This document shows positions 7,986-17,232 of a stretch of 44,863 nucleotides of DNA, in pieces. The translations under genes and the position numbers were made by a program. This DNA is from Anaerobiospirillum sp. NML120448 (GTDB lineage Bacteria; Pseudomonadota; Gammaproteobacteria; Enterobacterales; Succinivibrionaceae). The notes beneath the pieces are model-generated. The model had not been told where the DNA came from, ran no database searches, and worked only from the letters and a program-made list of their open reading frames with translations. The stretch covers positions 1 to 44,863 of the forward strand of contig NZ_JALKIM010000029.1 of assembly GCF_023050945.1 (NCBI RefSeq). Reading direction: 5' to 3'. The first letter of the stretch is position 1, and every line of letters starts with the position of its first letter.

Positions 7986-9566
7986 TTAATTATTTGTAAT
8001 ATTATGATTAGAGAAGCGGTCAATCATAGCGGTAAGGTCGCTGGAGAGATTGGTAATTAAGTTGGTTCCAGCTAAATTGCTATTGTTGCTATGGAGACCC
8101 TCTTCATTCATAGAGAGTATGTGCTGTACTTTAATATTAACCTCTTCTGCTGTAGATGAGTGTTGCTGAATAGTGTTGGCAACATTATTGGTCAGCTGCT
8201 TAATAGCATTAATACTGTTTAAGATCTCATCAAGCTTTTGATTGGTTAATTGTACTTGAGCCACGCCAGTGCCTACATTAGCGTGTCCTTCCTCTACCAT
8301 GCTAACAGTTTTACCTGCAATGATTTTAAAGCGATTAATAAGCTCGTGAATTTGAATAGTGGTGCTTTCAGTACGTAAGGATAAAGATCTAACCTCATCA
8401 GCTACCACGGCAAAGCCACGACCTGCATCGCCTGCACGGGCGGCTTCGATAGAGGCGTTGAGGGCTAGTAAATTGGTTTGACTAGCAATATCTTTAATTA
8501 AAGATGAGGCTTTTTCAATATCATCTACTCGAGATGCTAAATCATTAATAAGGGTACGAATTTCAGAGGAAATAGTGCTAAGTTCATCAATAGCACTCAT
8601 GGTTAAGCCAGCTACTTCTTTACCTGAGCTTACTAGGTCGGCTACATCTTTAGTATTGCGAGCTGTTTCCATGGAGCTGGAGCTAACATCAGCAATCATA
8701 TGAGTAATACTTTCACCAATGGACTTCATTTCCATCATAAGCTCATGAGTAACACGAGCTCGCTCTTCAGCTTCATTGACGCTATCAATTTGGCTTTCAG
8801 AGCGCATTAGGGCAATATCATTAAGTTTTTTAGCTGAGTAGCGCACGCGAGTCATAATGGTGTCAACCTCTTTTAGGTTGTACATTATGTTGTACACCAC
8901 CTTAGCTTCCAAGCCAGCTCTATGGGTATAGATAATTTCGTTAATAGTGTTGTTTTGGGATTGGAAGACACCCATAATAAATTTTAAGATTTCATGCTTT
9001 CTATAGTTGCTATAGCCTAAAACAGCAAACATAGCGCCAAAGCTTAAAAAGGTACACCAAATATTATTAGTAAATACCTCTAATAAGAAAGACATGATAA
9101 AAATAAAATAGAGTACAAAGCTATTAGGAGCAAGGCGAGAGCGAATCTTCTTACCCTCACGCATTTTCTTATAGACTTGTTCTGCACGTGCAATTTGAGT
9201 GTCACTAGCAGCTGTACGTACAGACTCATAGCCAACAATTTCACCATTTTGTCTTATTGGCATGATAAGGGCATTAACCCAATAATAGCTGCCATCTTTG
9301 CAACGATTTTTAATCAAGCCCATGAATGGCTGACCTGATTGAATGGTTGACCATAGCTGAGCAAAGATCTCTGGTGGCATATCAGGGTGGCGCACAATAT
9401 TTTGTGGCTGACCAATTAGTTCTTCACGACTAAAACCACTCATCTCAACAAAAGTATCATTCACCTCTGTGATAATACCTTTAAGGTCAGTAACTGAGAT
9501 AATCTTAGCATTAGGATCGCTAGGGAATTTGTGTTCTCTATTAATGACTGGACCGTTATCACGCAT
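7986..9566 (-). CDS. Aer-like energy/redox-taxis receptor (PAS plus MCP signalling domain)
   Basis: Chemoreceptor that should sense internal redox or energy state and signal to CheA/CheW. An N-terminal PAS domain (about residues 15-120) contains [19 protein letters not shown] and [14 protein letters not shown], typical of Aer. One or two membrane segments follow at about 158-195 ([16 protein letters not shown] and a second hydrophobic stretch). The methyl-accepting signalling domain has the hairpin-tip signature [19 protein letters not shown] and [12 protein letters not shown]. There is no periplasmic sensor domain and no C-terminal NWETF-type pentapeptide. I prefer the ATG at 9566, which begins [15 protein letters not shown] as in Aer. 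An in-frame TTG at 9623 would add 19 hydrophobic residues. It lies outside the main chemotaxis cluster, convergent with the J-like gene. Whether the PAS domain binds FAD cannot be judged from sequence. Confidence 0.88.
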   Translation of the reverse strand: MRDNGPVINREHKFPSDPNAKIISVTDLKGIITEVNDTFVEMSGFSREELIGQPQNIVRHPDMPPEIFAQLWSTIQSGQPFMGLIKNRCKDGSYYWVNALIMPIRQNGEIVGYESVRTAASDTQIARAEQVYKKMREGKKIRSRLAPNSFVLYFIFIMSFLLEVFTNNIWCTFLSFGAMFAVLGYSNYRKHEILKFIMGVFQSQNNTINEIIYTHRAGLEAKVVYNIMYNLKEVDTIMTRVRYSAKKLNDIALMRSESQIDSVNEAEERARVTHELMMEMKSIGESITHMIADVSSSSMETARNTKDVADLVSSGKEVAGLTMSAIDELSTISSEIRTLINDLASRVDDIEKASSLIKDIASQTNLLALNASIEAARAGDAGRGFAVVADEVRSLSLRTESTTIQIHELINRFKIIAGKTVSMVEEGHANVGTGVAQVQLTNQKLDEILNSINAIKQLTNNVANTIQQHSSTAEEVNIKVQHILSMNEEGLHSNNSNLAGTNLITNLSSDLTAMIDRFSNHNITNN

Positions 9567-10345
9567 GGGTTGGTTCTCAATTAAAAATAATATTAGATGT
9601 GTGGCAATTAAGAGCAGGCTCAAAATGATTTAGTTTTGAGCAAGTGCATTACACACAATAAAGTACAAAGGTATCTGCACAATATTGGTTCAGCACAAAG
9701 ATAACTCATTACTAAAAATACTTTAGCTATGGCAGATAGGCTGTTCCAAATTAACAATAACTAATATATAAGCTAATCAACAAACATCAGACTTAATACT
9801 GAATATGTGCATTATAGCCTTAATTACATGCAAAATATTAACTTTAAGATATTAAACAATATTACTTAGCATGAATTTAACAAAAGCTGATAAGTGGCTT
9901 ATATATGCAGTTTTATACTGTTTATTTAAAATTAAGAGGGTATTAAGTACAAATAGATGATGATGATTAGAATCTATTATGGCTAGATAGAACTACTATA
10001 CAAGAATGCTTGTTAAATGCTGGTTCTTAAGCCATATTTTTTCTATAAAAAACACTAGTGATTACTAATCTATTAGTTGATATCTATATAGAAAATTTTG
10101 TCAAAATATTCGCTCGTGCACCAAAAGTTATCAAGACGTGATAAGCTCATGTAAATGGATAAAAGATCTGCTTAATATTAGTTTTTGGTGATCTAGCGCA
10201 AATTTAGCACAATACAATCTTGCTATTCTAGACAGATAGAAAGCAAATTCAAAAAAATCCTGATAACAAATTTAGCTTATGGCACACTAAATGGTAATAT
10301 AGCAAGTTCCAAATTTAGCTGCTATTGAAGATAAGTGAGGCTAAT
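9567..10345. other. AT-rich divergent regulatory spacer
   Basis: This spacer separates the divergent receptor and DnaC-like genes. No gene is seen. It is very AT-rich and holds small palindromes, for example ACTAAT-CT-ATTAGT near 10064 and TTATCA-5-TGATAA near 10128. These could be operators but are also expected in such AT-rich DNA. A weak plus-strand promoter (TTAGCT, 17 bp, TAATAT) is possible just before the DnaC-like gene. Confidence 0.5.
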
Positions 10346-13228
10346 ATGCCTGAGAGTAAAGATTATTTAGCTTGTGAGCAAAATAGAGAAGTTAAAGGTA
10401 TTGCTAACAACAATAACCTTAACTTAGCTGCATCTGAGCAAAATAATTGTGCTCAAATCGATGCTTATCAAGGTTCTCTTATTAATCATAAAGATAACTT
10501 ACGCTCATCTGACTTAGCTCAGATTAACGACTTATGTTTAAAAGAGCTAAACACATCTTACGAGGATTTAGTAGGGGAAGCTCTTGCCTATCAAAGTCGT
10601 ATTATTAGTGGCGATTTGGCTGAGGTCTTTAATTCAGGGCTAATAGTAGAACATAGCTCTTGCGATGAAGAGCTGTTATATATTTATCAGCGCTTATCGC
10701 AGTGTCAAAACCAAAGAATAAGCAAGCGTATGCCTCTTGAGCCTTTATTATTGGGCTCAGACGAAGCGCTTCATCCTATGTTTAGACGTATTGCCACTTT
10801 AGTTAAAGTAAAGAGCGCTCGTCTTTTACAGTTAGAGGCTTTATTAGAGCGTAATTTTAGTGCTTGCGTCGTATCTTCATATTTAAAGGAGCAGCATTCT
10901 GCTCCTGTAGCTAATCGTATTGTTAAGCCAAGCTCTATAGAGCAACCACAACCAAGTGAAGCTTTAGAAAACAGCAGTGCTTTACAACAGTCAAGCTCAG
11001 TTTCTAATTCCAGTGTTTCCTCTTATCACAGTAGCTCTGCCAGCAACAGCTCAGCCAGCCATGGCTTGACAGGCAACAGCCCTGCCAGCGGCAGCGCTGC
11101 CGTCCACGGCGTGGCCTGCGGTAGCTTGGCAAGCAGCAGCTTTGCAAAGGTAGAGGGCGGCTTTAGTGATGCTGCTATGGCTAAGGCTAATGATAAGACA
11201 AAGTCAGAGGCTGCTGCTAAGAGAGCTAATCAGGATATGGAGCTCCATGCTAGCAATGATAGTTATCATAGTAACTTAGCTCAGCTCTCTAATGGTGAGC
11301 AACCATCATTCTTAAATAGTGCAGAGTTGCCTGTACCATCTCATGCTATGGAGCATAAGGGCTTTAGCTCAGTAGTTAATAAAGTGCCAGAGGATAACAA
11401 GGCTCAAGCTCCTTTAGGTTTGATTGGTGATGCCATTGCTAAGTTGCAAGATAAGCATGCACATGTTGAAAGTTCAAAGATAAATGTTGATGCTTTAGAA
11501 CTGGATAAAGTTATTAATGCTAATGTGCTTTATCAAGATTCATTAGGCTTAAGCGAGCATGGTGCCTTTATGGGACATGAGGATAGCTTTATTAACTTTA
11601 ATCAGAGTATTGAGCGTCCTAGCCTTACTACTAAAGGCTCCTTTGCCAACATGTCTTTAGCTCCTAAGAGCAAACAAGTACAGCAAGCTCAAGTTGATCT
11701 TTTTAAACACACTGCAGGCTTGGTTGGGGCTATGGTAGAAGATAATGGCCAGAGCAATAGCGCTCAAACTAACCTCCCTAAAGGCCCTGTTGTGTCGTTA
11801 AATGGAGTTAATAACGCAGCTAATAGTTATGGTGCAAGTGGCGAACAGCTAAGTTCTAATTACAGTGCTGCTCCTGAAGGCACTAACAGCCACGCTCCAA
11901 GTAACATGGCATCAGCAGGTAATATTTATAACCCTTACCAAGTCTCAGCAAATCCTGAAAGTTCTTTTATGGGGGCGGGCGCAGGTGCAAGCACTCTCAC
12001 AGGCGTAAACGCAGGTGCAAATGTAGGTGCGGGCGCAAGTGTAGCGGCAATGCCGCAATCTGGCTTTGTAGGTAGTGTTGGCGTTGAGGCAGGGGCTGGG
12101 ACTTATGGCTTAGCTGAGGGCTTTAATGATTTTATGCCGCAAGGCATTGGCTCTTATGAGAGCAGCTTTGGTGGCGGTGCAAGTGCTATCGCCAGTGCTA
12201 ATGCTGGCGCTAGCGCTAGCGTCAGTGCTGGTGCCAGCACTGGCGTTAGTGCTAATGCTAGTGCTAAAGAGGTAAAGGCTAATGGCGGCATTGGTAGCTC
12301 CAATGTAGGGACTTCGTCGGTAGTTAGCTTAAACAATAAGGCTGTTGATCCTGTCGCTATTAAAGCTAATATTAAGACTAGACAAGATCCTGATGTGCAA
12401 AGAGCTAGACGCTTAAAGCAGCCTGTTTCTGCTTTTGAGGTCTTGCTTAAAACTATTGAGCAGCATACTGGTATTGATGTTGATGCCGTAGAGGTTGATC
12501 CTTTTGAGATTTACCAAATGCGTCGCCAAGAGGCTAATGAGGTAGCAAACGAGATAAAACAGCGTCAAGAGGCGTTCTATAGACAATTTATGTCTAATAT
12601 GCGCAAAGACGCTAATGTTAATCCTGAGTATACTTTTGATAGGTTAAGAAAGGATGAGCTCAATCATGATGCTTTTAGTTTGTCCTTTAAATTCTTAGCC
12701 AGCATTAATCAGAAGCTCAATAAGCAAATGCTTTTAGTGTTTGGTGATAGAGGTTCAGGTAAAACTTTACTCTGCCATGCTATTGCTAACCAATATATGA
12801 ATCTTAAAGCAGCTGCCCATTACCAGTCCCCACGTAATCGTCAATTACCATTAGCTCTCATAGTTAATTTTGACGATGTAAAAAAGACTTGGCTCTTTTT
12901 ACATAAAGAGACTTACGAGGAAAAACTCTCACGAGAAAATCTGTTTAAGACTTATTGTGAAGTTGATTTATTAATTTTAGACGGCTTATGTAGCGACAAT
13001 ATGGCGCTTGAGCCTTTTTCACAAAAGGTATTTTCCGAGCTTATTCGTACTCGTGTAGCTCAAAACTTACCTATGGTGGTTACTACATCAATAAATCTAC
13101 AGGCTATTCATAAAGCTGTAGGTGATTTATGTTATGAGGGTATTAAGAGCTTTGACGTAGATGCTACTGCGCTATTAGGTGGTTCTCGTCGTCCTAATAT
13201 CCGCTTTAATGGTGGTTATTTGCCATAG
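10346..13228 (+). CDS. DnaC-like AAA+ ATPase with very long low-complexity N-terminus
   Basis: The C-terminal roughly 260 residues are a DnaC/IstB-type ATPase. A helical linker (EIKQRQEAFYRQFMSN) leads into Walker A GDRGSGKT at residues 800-807, Walker B DLLILDG near 880, and a sensor-like VVTTSINL near 920. DnaC loads the replicative helicase DnaB at origins and stalled forks, so a helicase-loader role is plausible. Ordinary DnaC is about 245 aa; this protein is 960 aa. Residues 1-190 are partly helical. Residues 190-690 are serine/alanine/asparagine-rich, with Gly-Ala and Ser-Ala runs at about 530-640. The ATG at 10346 is chosen because GAGG at 10337-10340 is ideally placed; a TTG at 10325 is also in frame. 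There is no dnaT or dnaB beside it. The ATPase assignment is firm, the cellular role is inferred. Confidence 0.8.
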   Translation: MPESKDYLACEQNREVKGIANNNNLNLAASEQNNCAQIDAYQGSLINHKDNLRSSDLAQINDLCLKELNTSYEDLVGEALAYQSRIISGDLAEVFNSGLIVEHSSCDEELLYIYQRLSQCQNQRISKRMPLEPLLLGSDEALHPMFRRIATLVKVKSARLLQLEALLERNFSACVVSSYLKEQHSAPVANRIVKPSSIEQPQPSEALENSSALQQSSSVSNSSVSSYHSSSASNSSASHGLTGNSPASGSAAVHGVACGSLASSSFAKVEGGFSDAAMAKANDKTKSEAAAKRANQDMELHASNDSYHSNLAQLSNGEQPSFLNSAELPVPSHAMEHKGFSSVVNKVPEDNKAQAPLGLIGDAIAKLQDKHAHVESSKINVDALELDKVINANVLYQDSLGLSEHGAFMGHEDSFINFNQSIERPSLTTKGSFANMSLAPKSKQVQQAQVDLFKHTAGLVGAMVEDNGQSNSAQTNLPKGPVVSLNGVNNAANSYGASGEQLSSNYSAAPEGTNSHAPSNMASAGNIYNPYQVSANPESSFMGAGAGASTLTGVNAGANVGAGASVAAMPQSGFVGSVGVEAGAGTYGLAEGFNDFMPQGIGSYESSFGGGASAIASANAGASASVSAGASTGVSANASAKEVKANGGIGSSNVGTSSVVSLNNKAVDPVAIKANIKTRQDPDVQRARRLKQPVSAFEVLLKTIEQHTGIDVDAVEVDPFEIYQMRRQEANEVANEIKQRQEAFYRQFMSNMRKDANVNPEYTFDRLRKDELNHDAFSLSFKFLASINQKLNKQMLLVFGDRGSGKTLLCHAIANQYMNLKAAAHYQSPRNRQLPLALIVNFDDVKKTWLFLHKETYEEKLSRENLFKTYCEVDLLILDGLCSDNMALEPFSQKVFSELIRTRVAQNLPMVVTTSINLQAIHKAVGDLCYEGIKSFDVDATALLGGSRRPNIRFNGGYLP

Positions 13229-13264
13229 TATAGCTAAAGTCAAAATAATTATTGTTTTCTTTAA

Positions 13265-13300
13265 CAGGCGTGACCACTTTTAGGTTGCGCCTTGTTTTTA
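13265..13300 (+). terminator. Candidate terminator after the DnaC-like gene
   Basis: AGGCG (13266-13270) pairs with CGCCT (13288-13292) with an inner ACC/GGT pairing across a 2-base mismatch, followed by TGTTTTTA. Moderately good intrinsic terminator. Confidence 0.65.
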
Positions 13301-13382
13301 ATGGGCTAGTCTAAGGTCTAATGCCTAAAAACCAGGGCCTGATGTTTAAGGCTTAAGGTTAGCAATTTGGTTAAGTCCAAGG

Positions 13383-13431
13383 CCCCATACCTATGCCTAT
13401 GACCTATGGTAATAAGTCATAGGTATAGGGG
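13383..13431. repeat. Palindrome with two alternative foldings
   Basis: CCCCATACCTATG (13383-13395) pairs with CATAGGTATAGGGG (13418-13431) over 13 bp with one bulged A. Alternatively CCTATGAC (13396-13403) pairs perfectly with GTCATAGG (13416-13423). The two pairings share 13418-13423 and exclude each other. Confidence 0.6.
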
Positions 13432-13594
13432 ATAGTGGGCAAGATTTAGCCAATTAAGAGTTAGTTTGTTTAAAGTTTTAGTTGGTAGGTAGCGCAGTAT
13501 TTATTTTGCAAAAGATGCAAAAAGATGGTCTTTAGTGCATAATGCACCCACCAATGGATTTTGTCTTGCTGTTGTCAGATAGTGGGGAATAATA

Positions 13595-14068
13595 GTGACT
13601 GGTGGACGTGTTTTAGCCTTTGATTTTGGTCTTAACCACATAGGTGTGGCTGTAGGTAATGAGTCTATTGGCTCGGTACAGGCACTAACAGCTATTAAGG
13701 CCCAAAATGGCATTCCTAATGAGCAGCAAATGGAAGCTGTATTTAAAGAATGGCAGCCAGATTATATTGTGGTTGGTTTTCCTTTAAATATGGATGGCTC
13801 TAGTGAGCTTATGACTAATAGAGCACGTAAGTTTGGCCATAGACTGATGAGTAAATACCGTATTCGAGTTTACTTTAAAGATGAGCGTTTATCATCAGTA
13901 GAAGCCAAAGATGAAATCTTCCATCATCAAGGTGGTTACCGTGCTTTAGTAAAAAACAAAGGTAAGATTGATGCTACCGCCGCTAAAATAATTTTAGAGA
14001 GCTTTTTTGATGTGGGCGGGCGTAATAGTGATTGTGATTTTTCCGATCCTATTGGCAAGCAGGCTTAA
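13595..14068 (+). CDS. yqgF: YqgF/RuvX family pre-16S rRNA nuclease
   Basis: RNase H-fold nuclease of the YqgF (RuvX) family, linked in E. coli to 5' maturation of 16S rRNA and once proposed as a Holliday-junction resolvase. The protein is 157 aa against 138 in E. coli. LAFDFGLNHIGVAVG carries the first catalytic aspartate, VVGFPLNMDGS the second motif, FKDERLSSVEA the third, and KIDATAAKIILESF holds the last aspartate. About 18 extra residues follow the conserved end. The GTG start at 13595 is preceded by GGGGA. It runs into yqcC 23 bp downstream. The usual neighbour yqgE is missing. Confidence 0.93.
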   Translation: MTGGRVLAFDFGLNHIGVAVGNESIGSVQALTAIKAQNGIPNEQQMEAVFKEWQPDYIVVGFPLNMDGSSELMTNRARKFGHRLMSKYRIRVYFKDERLSSVEAKDEIFHHQGGYRALVKNKGKIDATAAKIILESFFDVGGRNSDCDFSDPIGKQA

Positions 14069-14091
14069 TTTTTTATTTTGAGGAAATAATC

Positions 14092-14430
14092 ATGAGTTTA
14101 AATCATGATATTAATGCTATTGTTGAGCAGATAAATAAGTTAGAGCAGGAGTTAAAAGACCTAAATTTATGGGGTGGCGAGGCTTTACGCCCAAGTGATA
14201 AGGACTTAAGCTCAACTAGTCCTTTTTGTTTAGATACCATTGAGTTCCATCAGTGGTTAGAGTATGTGCTAATTGCTCGTTTTAGATCTATGATTGAAGC
14301 TGATATGGCACTTCCTCAAGCTATGATGACTCATACTTATGCTCAAGAAAAATATCGTGGACAATGGTCTAACTATCGTAATTTAATTGGTATTCTCCAA
14401 GAGCTTGATAAGCTTGTTACTATAGCTTAG
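14092..14430 (+). CDS. yqcC: YqcC family protein (DUF446)
   Basis: Small soluble all-helical protein of unknown function; in E. coli yqcC lies beside truC, encoding a tRNA pseudouridine synthase. At 112 aa it has the normal length. The family core STSPFCLDTIEFHQWLEYVL (residues 43-62) matches the STQPF-DT-E-WLQWVLI-R pattern, with a predicted N-terminal coiled helix before it. The ATG at 14092 has GAGGAAA eight bases upstream. It is probably co-transcribed with yqgF. A large hairpin follows it before flhA. Confidence 0.88.
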   Translation: MSLNHDINAIVEQINKLEQELKDLNLWGGEALRPSDKDLSSTSPFCLDTIEFHQWLEYVLIARFRSMIEADMALPQAMMTHTYAQEKYRGQWSNYRNLIGILQELDKLVTIA

Positions 14431-14437
14431 TTGCTTA

Positions 14438-14482
14438 AGTTGGTAGGGCCATGGCAAACATTTTGCTTTGGTCTGACCAACT
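14438..14482. other. Long interrupted stem-loop before flhA
   Basis: AGTTGGT (14438-14444) pairs with ACCAACT (14476-14482). The pairing continues inward as 14446-14451 with 14469-14474 (two G-U) and as 14453-14458 with 14462-14467 (one G-U), with only two mismatches and a three-base loop. No T-run follows. The base of the stem is nine bases from the first possible flhA start codon. Confidence 0.75.
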
Positions 14483-14491
14483 CAACTCTTT

Positions 14492-16726
14492 GTGTTTAAT
14501 ACAGCCGTCGGTGAATTGACAGTGGGTTTATTTTCAGATCTTGGTTCTAAAGTAACAGCTCCCGTATCTGGGGCCATGGACAAAGCCAGAGCAAATCCAA
14601 AACTTGCAAAAGGCATGTCTATTGGTGGTGCTGCTTACCGAAAACTACGCGTAATTAAGCTTGGTACCCCATTGCTAGTATTAGCTTGTCTAGCAATGAT
14701 TACCTTGCCTATTCCACCATTACTATTGGATATGTTGTTCTCTTTCAACATTGCCTTATCTATGGTGGTGTTATTAGTAGCTATTTACGCTAAAAAGCCA
14801 CTAGACTTTGGTTCTTTCCCAACAGTTTTGCTTTTGACCACTATTTTGCGTTTGGCTCTTAACGTAGCTTCAACACGTGTAATTTTAATTAATGGTCAAG
14901 AAGGTACCGCTGCTGCTGGTAAGGTTATTGAGGCCTTCGGTCATGTGGTAATGGGTGGTTCCTATACTGTAGGTTTGATCGTCTTTGCTATCTTGATGAT
15001 TATTAACTTCGTAGTAGTTACCAAAGGTGCTGGACGTATTTCTGAAGTTTCCGCTCGTTTTACCTTGGACGCAATGCCTGGTAAACAGATGGCTATTGAT
15101 GCGGACTTAAATGCTGGTTTAATTAACCAGGAACAAGCACGTGAGCGTCGTGGTGAAATTGCCCGTGAGGCTGATTTCTACGGTTCCATGGACGGTGCTT
15201 CTAAGTTCGTAAAAGGTGATGCTATCGCTGGTATGTTAATTCTTTTCATTAACATTATTGGCGGTATTATTATCGGTACAATATTCCATAACATGAGCCT
15301 AGGCGAGTCAGCACGTATTTACGTGTTATTGACTATTGGTGATGGTCTGGTAGCTCAAATTCCTTCCCTATTACTATCTGTAGCCGCAGCTATTATCGTT
15401 ACCCGTCAAAATGGCACCGAAAATGAGATGGGTCAACAAGTGGTCTCTGAGTTATTTAATGAACCAAAGACCATGTATATCGTAGCTGGTGTACTCTTTG
15501 TTATGGGTAGTGTGCCAGGCATGCCACACGTAGCTTTCTTATCTTTAGCTGCTATTGCTGCCTTTATTGGCTACTTGATTAAGCGTAAAAAGATTGCAGA
15601 TCAATTGGCCGCAGAAGCCCCACCACCACCTCCTCCTGAGGCATCTCCAGATCAAAGAGAGCTTTCTTGGGATGACGTATCTGAGGTTGATGTTATTGGT
15701 CTTGAGGTAGGTTATCGCTTAATTCCAATGGTGGATAAGGCTCAGGGTGGTGAACTATTAAACCGTGTTAAGGGTGTGCGTAAGAAGTTATCACAAGACT
15801 TAGGTTTCTTAATTCCACCTGTACATATTCGTGATAACTTGGACTTAGGCCCTAATAGCTATCGTATTACTTTAATGGGTGTTACTTTTGGTGAGGCTGA
15901 GATTCAGCCTGATCGTGATATGGCTATTAACCCAGGTCAGGTATTCGGTCGTGTTCCTGGTATCCCAACTAAAGATCCTGCTTTCGGATTAGAGGCTGTA
16001 TGGGTTGCCAAACAAGATAACGATCGTGCTTTAGGTCTTGGCTATACCGTAGTAGATTGCTCTACTGTAGTAGCAACCCACTTATCACAAATTTTAGCTA
16101 ATAACTGTGCTTCCTTAATTGGACAAGAAGAAGTGCAGAATATTTTGGATATTGTTTCTAAGACTCAGCCTAAGTTAGTAAATGGCTTAGTACCAAATAT
16201 TGTAAATTTAGGCTTATTAACCAAGTTGTTACAGAATCTGTTACACGAGGGTGTTCCTGTACGTGATATGCGTACTATCTTAGAAACCTTGGTTGAATAT
16301 GCTCCTAAGAGTCAGGATCCTGAGGTGTTAACCGCAGCCTGTCGTATTGGTCTACGTCGTCTGATTATTCAGGATATTGTTGGTGGTGATTTAATTATCC
16401 CAGTAATTACTTTATCTCCTGACTTAGAGAAGGTACTACACAAGTCATTAGAAACTGGTGGTGCTGAGGGTGTAGGTATTGAGCCAGGCTTAGCTGATCG
16501 TATGCAAAAGAGCTTATATGAAGCTACAGCTAATCAAGAAATGGCTGGTGAGCCAGCTATCTTGTTAACCTCTGGTATCTTGCGCTCAACCTTATCAAGA
16601 TTTGTTAAAAATACTATTCCTGGATTACGAGTGCTTTCTTATCAGGAAATCCCTGATGATAAGCAAATTAAGATTGTTTCTGTGGTGGGTAATAACAATA
16701 ACGCCCAGCAACAAATTAGAGGCTAA
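14492..16726 (+). CDS. flhA: Flagellar type III export gate protein FlhA
   Basis: Inner-membrane core of the flagellar export apparatus. It conducts protons and its cytoplasmic domain docks chaperone-substrate complexes. About eight transmembrane helices fall in residues 55-370, starting with LLVLACLAMITLPIP and LLLDMLFSFNIALS. The FHIPEP-type loop RISEVSARFTLDAMPGKQMA (about 190-210) and ADLNAGLI are conserved. A proline-rich linker (about 375-390) precedes the cytoplasmic domain. At 744 aa it is slightly longer than usual (about 690-700) because of an N-terminal extension before AYRKLRVIKLG. The GTG at 14492 has no room for a Shine-Dalgarno sequence beneath the upstream hairpin. A second GTG at 14522, with GGTGA at 14510-14514, is a plausible alternative. 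flhB is not in the window. A terminator follows, then a 0.5-kb gap to flhF. Confidence 0.97.
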   Translation: MFNTAVGELTVGLFSDLGSKVTAPVSGAMDKARANPKLAKGMSIGGAAYRKLRVIKLGTPLLVLACLAMITLPIPPLLLDMLFSFNIALSMVVLLVAIYAKKPLDFGSFPTVLLLTTILRLALNVASTRVILINGQEGTAAAGKVIEAFGHVVMGGSYTVGLIVFAILMIINFVVVTKGAGRISEVSARFTLDAMPGKQMAIDADLNAGLINQEQARERRGEIAREADFYGSMDGASKFVKGDAIAGMLILFINIIGGIIIGTIFHNMSLGESARIYVLLTIGDGLVAQIPSLLLSVAAAIIVTRQNGTENEMGQQVVSELFNEPKTMYIVAGVLFVMGSVPGMPHVAFLSLAAIAAFIGYLIKRKKIADQLAAEAPPPPPPEASPDQRELSWDDVSEVDVIGLEVGYRLIPMVDKAQGGELLNRVKGVRKKLSQDLGFLIPPVHIRDNLDLGPNSYRITLMGVTFGEAEIQPDRDMAINPGQVFGRVPGIPTKDPAFGLEAVWVAKQDNDRALGLGYTVVDCSTVVATHLSQILANNCASLIGQEEVQNILDIVSKTQPKLVNGLVPNIVNLGLLTKLLQNLLHEGVPVRDMRTILETLVEYAPKSQDPEVLTAACRIGLRRLIIQDIVGGDLIIPVITLSPDLEKVLHKSLETGGAEGVGIEPGLADRMQKSLYEATANQEMAGEPAILLTSGILRSTLSRFVKNTIPGLRVLSYQEIPDDKQIKIVSVVGNNNNAQQQIRG

Positions 16727-17232
16727 TCCAAAAGATTGATTTAAAAAGACCCTATAGTAATATGGGGTCTTTTTTTATGTCACTTGCTTAAGAATTTTTT
16801 GCTACCTTTTTGACATTTAACTAAATTCCTAATGAAAATTAGGTAATTATGATTGTTTGCTAAATTAGATAAAATGGCCTAATGACAGGGGTTCATAGCT
16901 CAAAAATCAAGGCTAGCGGCATTAAATTTGCTTGCGAGCTAAGCTTGAATTTTTTAGAGAATTAAGTTGCCCTTATTAGGTCTTGGCTGATAGACGGAGT
17001 TTGGGGGACAGTTAATAATAATTGCTACTCAACTTAATTTAGTATTGGTTTGCCCTGCAATTTTTTATACAATCTTTTAGATGTCCTAATCATTGCCAAT
17101 TTATCTAAGAATAGATAATTCTTAGTTAAGAAAAGGACAATGGGATTATTTACACAGACTTTTTTGTTTTTCTAACAAGTATGGCAAAAGAGTCCCATGG
17201 TGTAAGGATGATGGTTTAGCCGTAGGTCGTAA
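16727..17232. other. Spacer between flhA and flhF
   Basis: It starts with the flhA terminator at 16743-16777. No gene is seen. A perfect TTGACA at 16810-16815 with GAAAAT 18 bp later is a weak promoter candidate, and CCTAAT-GAAA-ATTAGG (16828-16843) is a small hairpin overlapping it. The flhF leader would be about 390 nt from there. Confidence 0.5.
16743..16777 (+). terminator. Intrinsic terminator after flhA
   Basis: AAAAAGACCCTATA pairs with TATGGGGTCTTTTT around GTAA (one T-G pair), followed by a T-run to 16776. Confidence 0.92.

Larger units (their letters stand above)
13229..13594. other. Spacer with terminator and palindrome
   Basis: No gene is seen. It holds a candidate terminator at 13265-13300, GC-rich repeated words (AAGGCCTAATGCC-like), and a large palindrome at 13383-13431 that can fold two ways. 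The yqgF promoter must lie at its 3' end. Confidence 0.55.
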
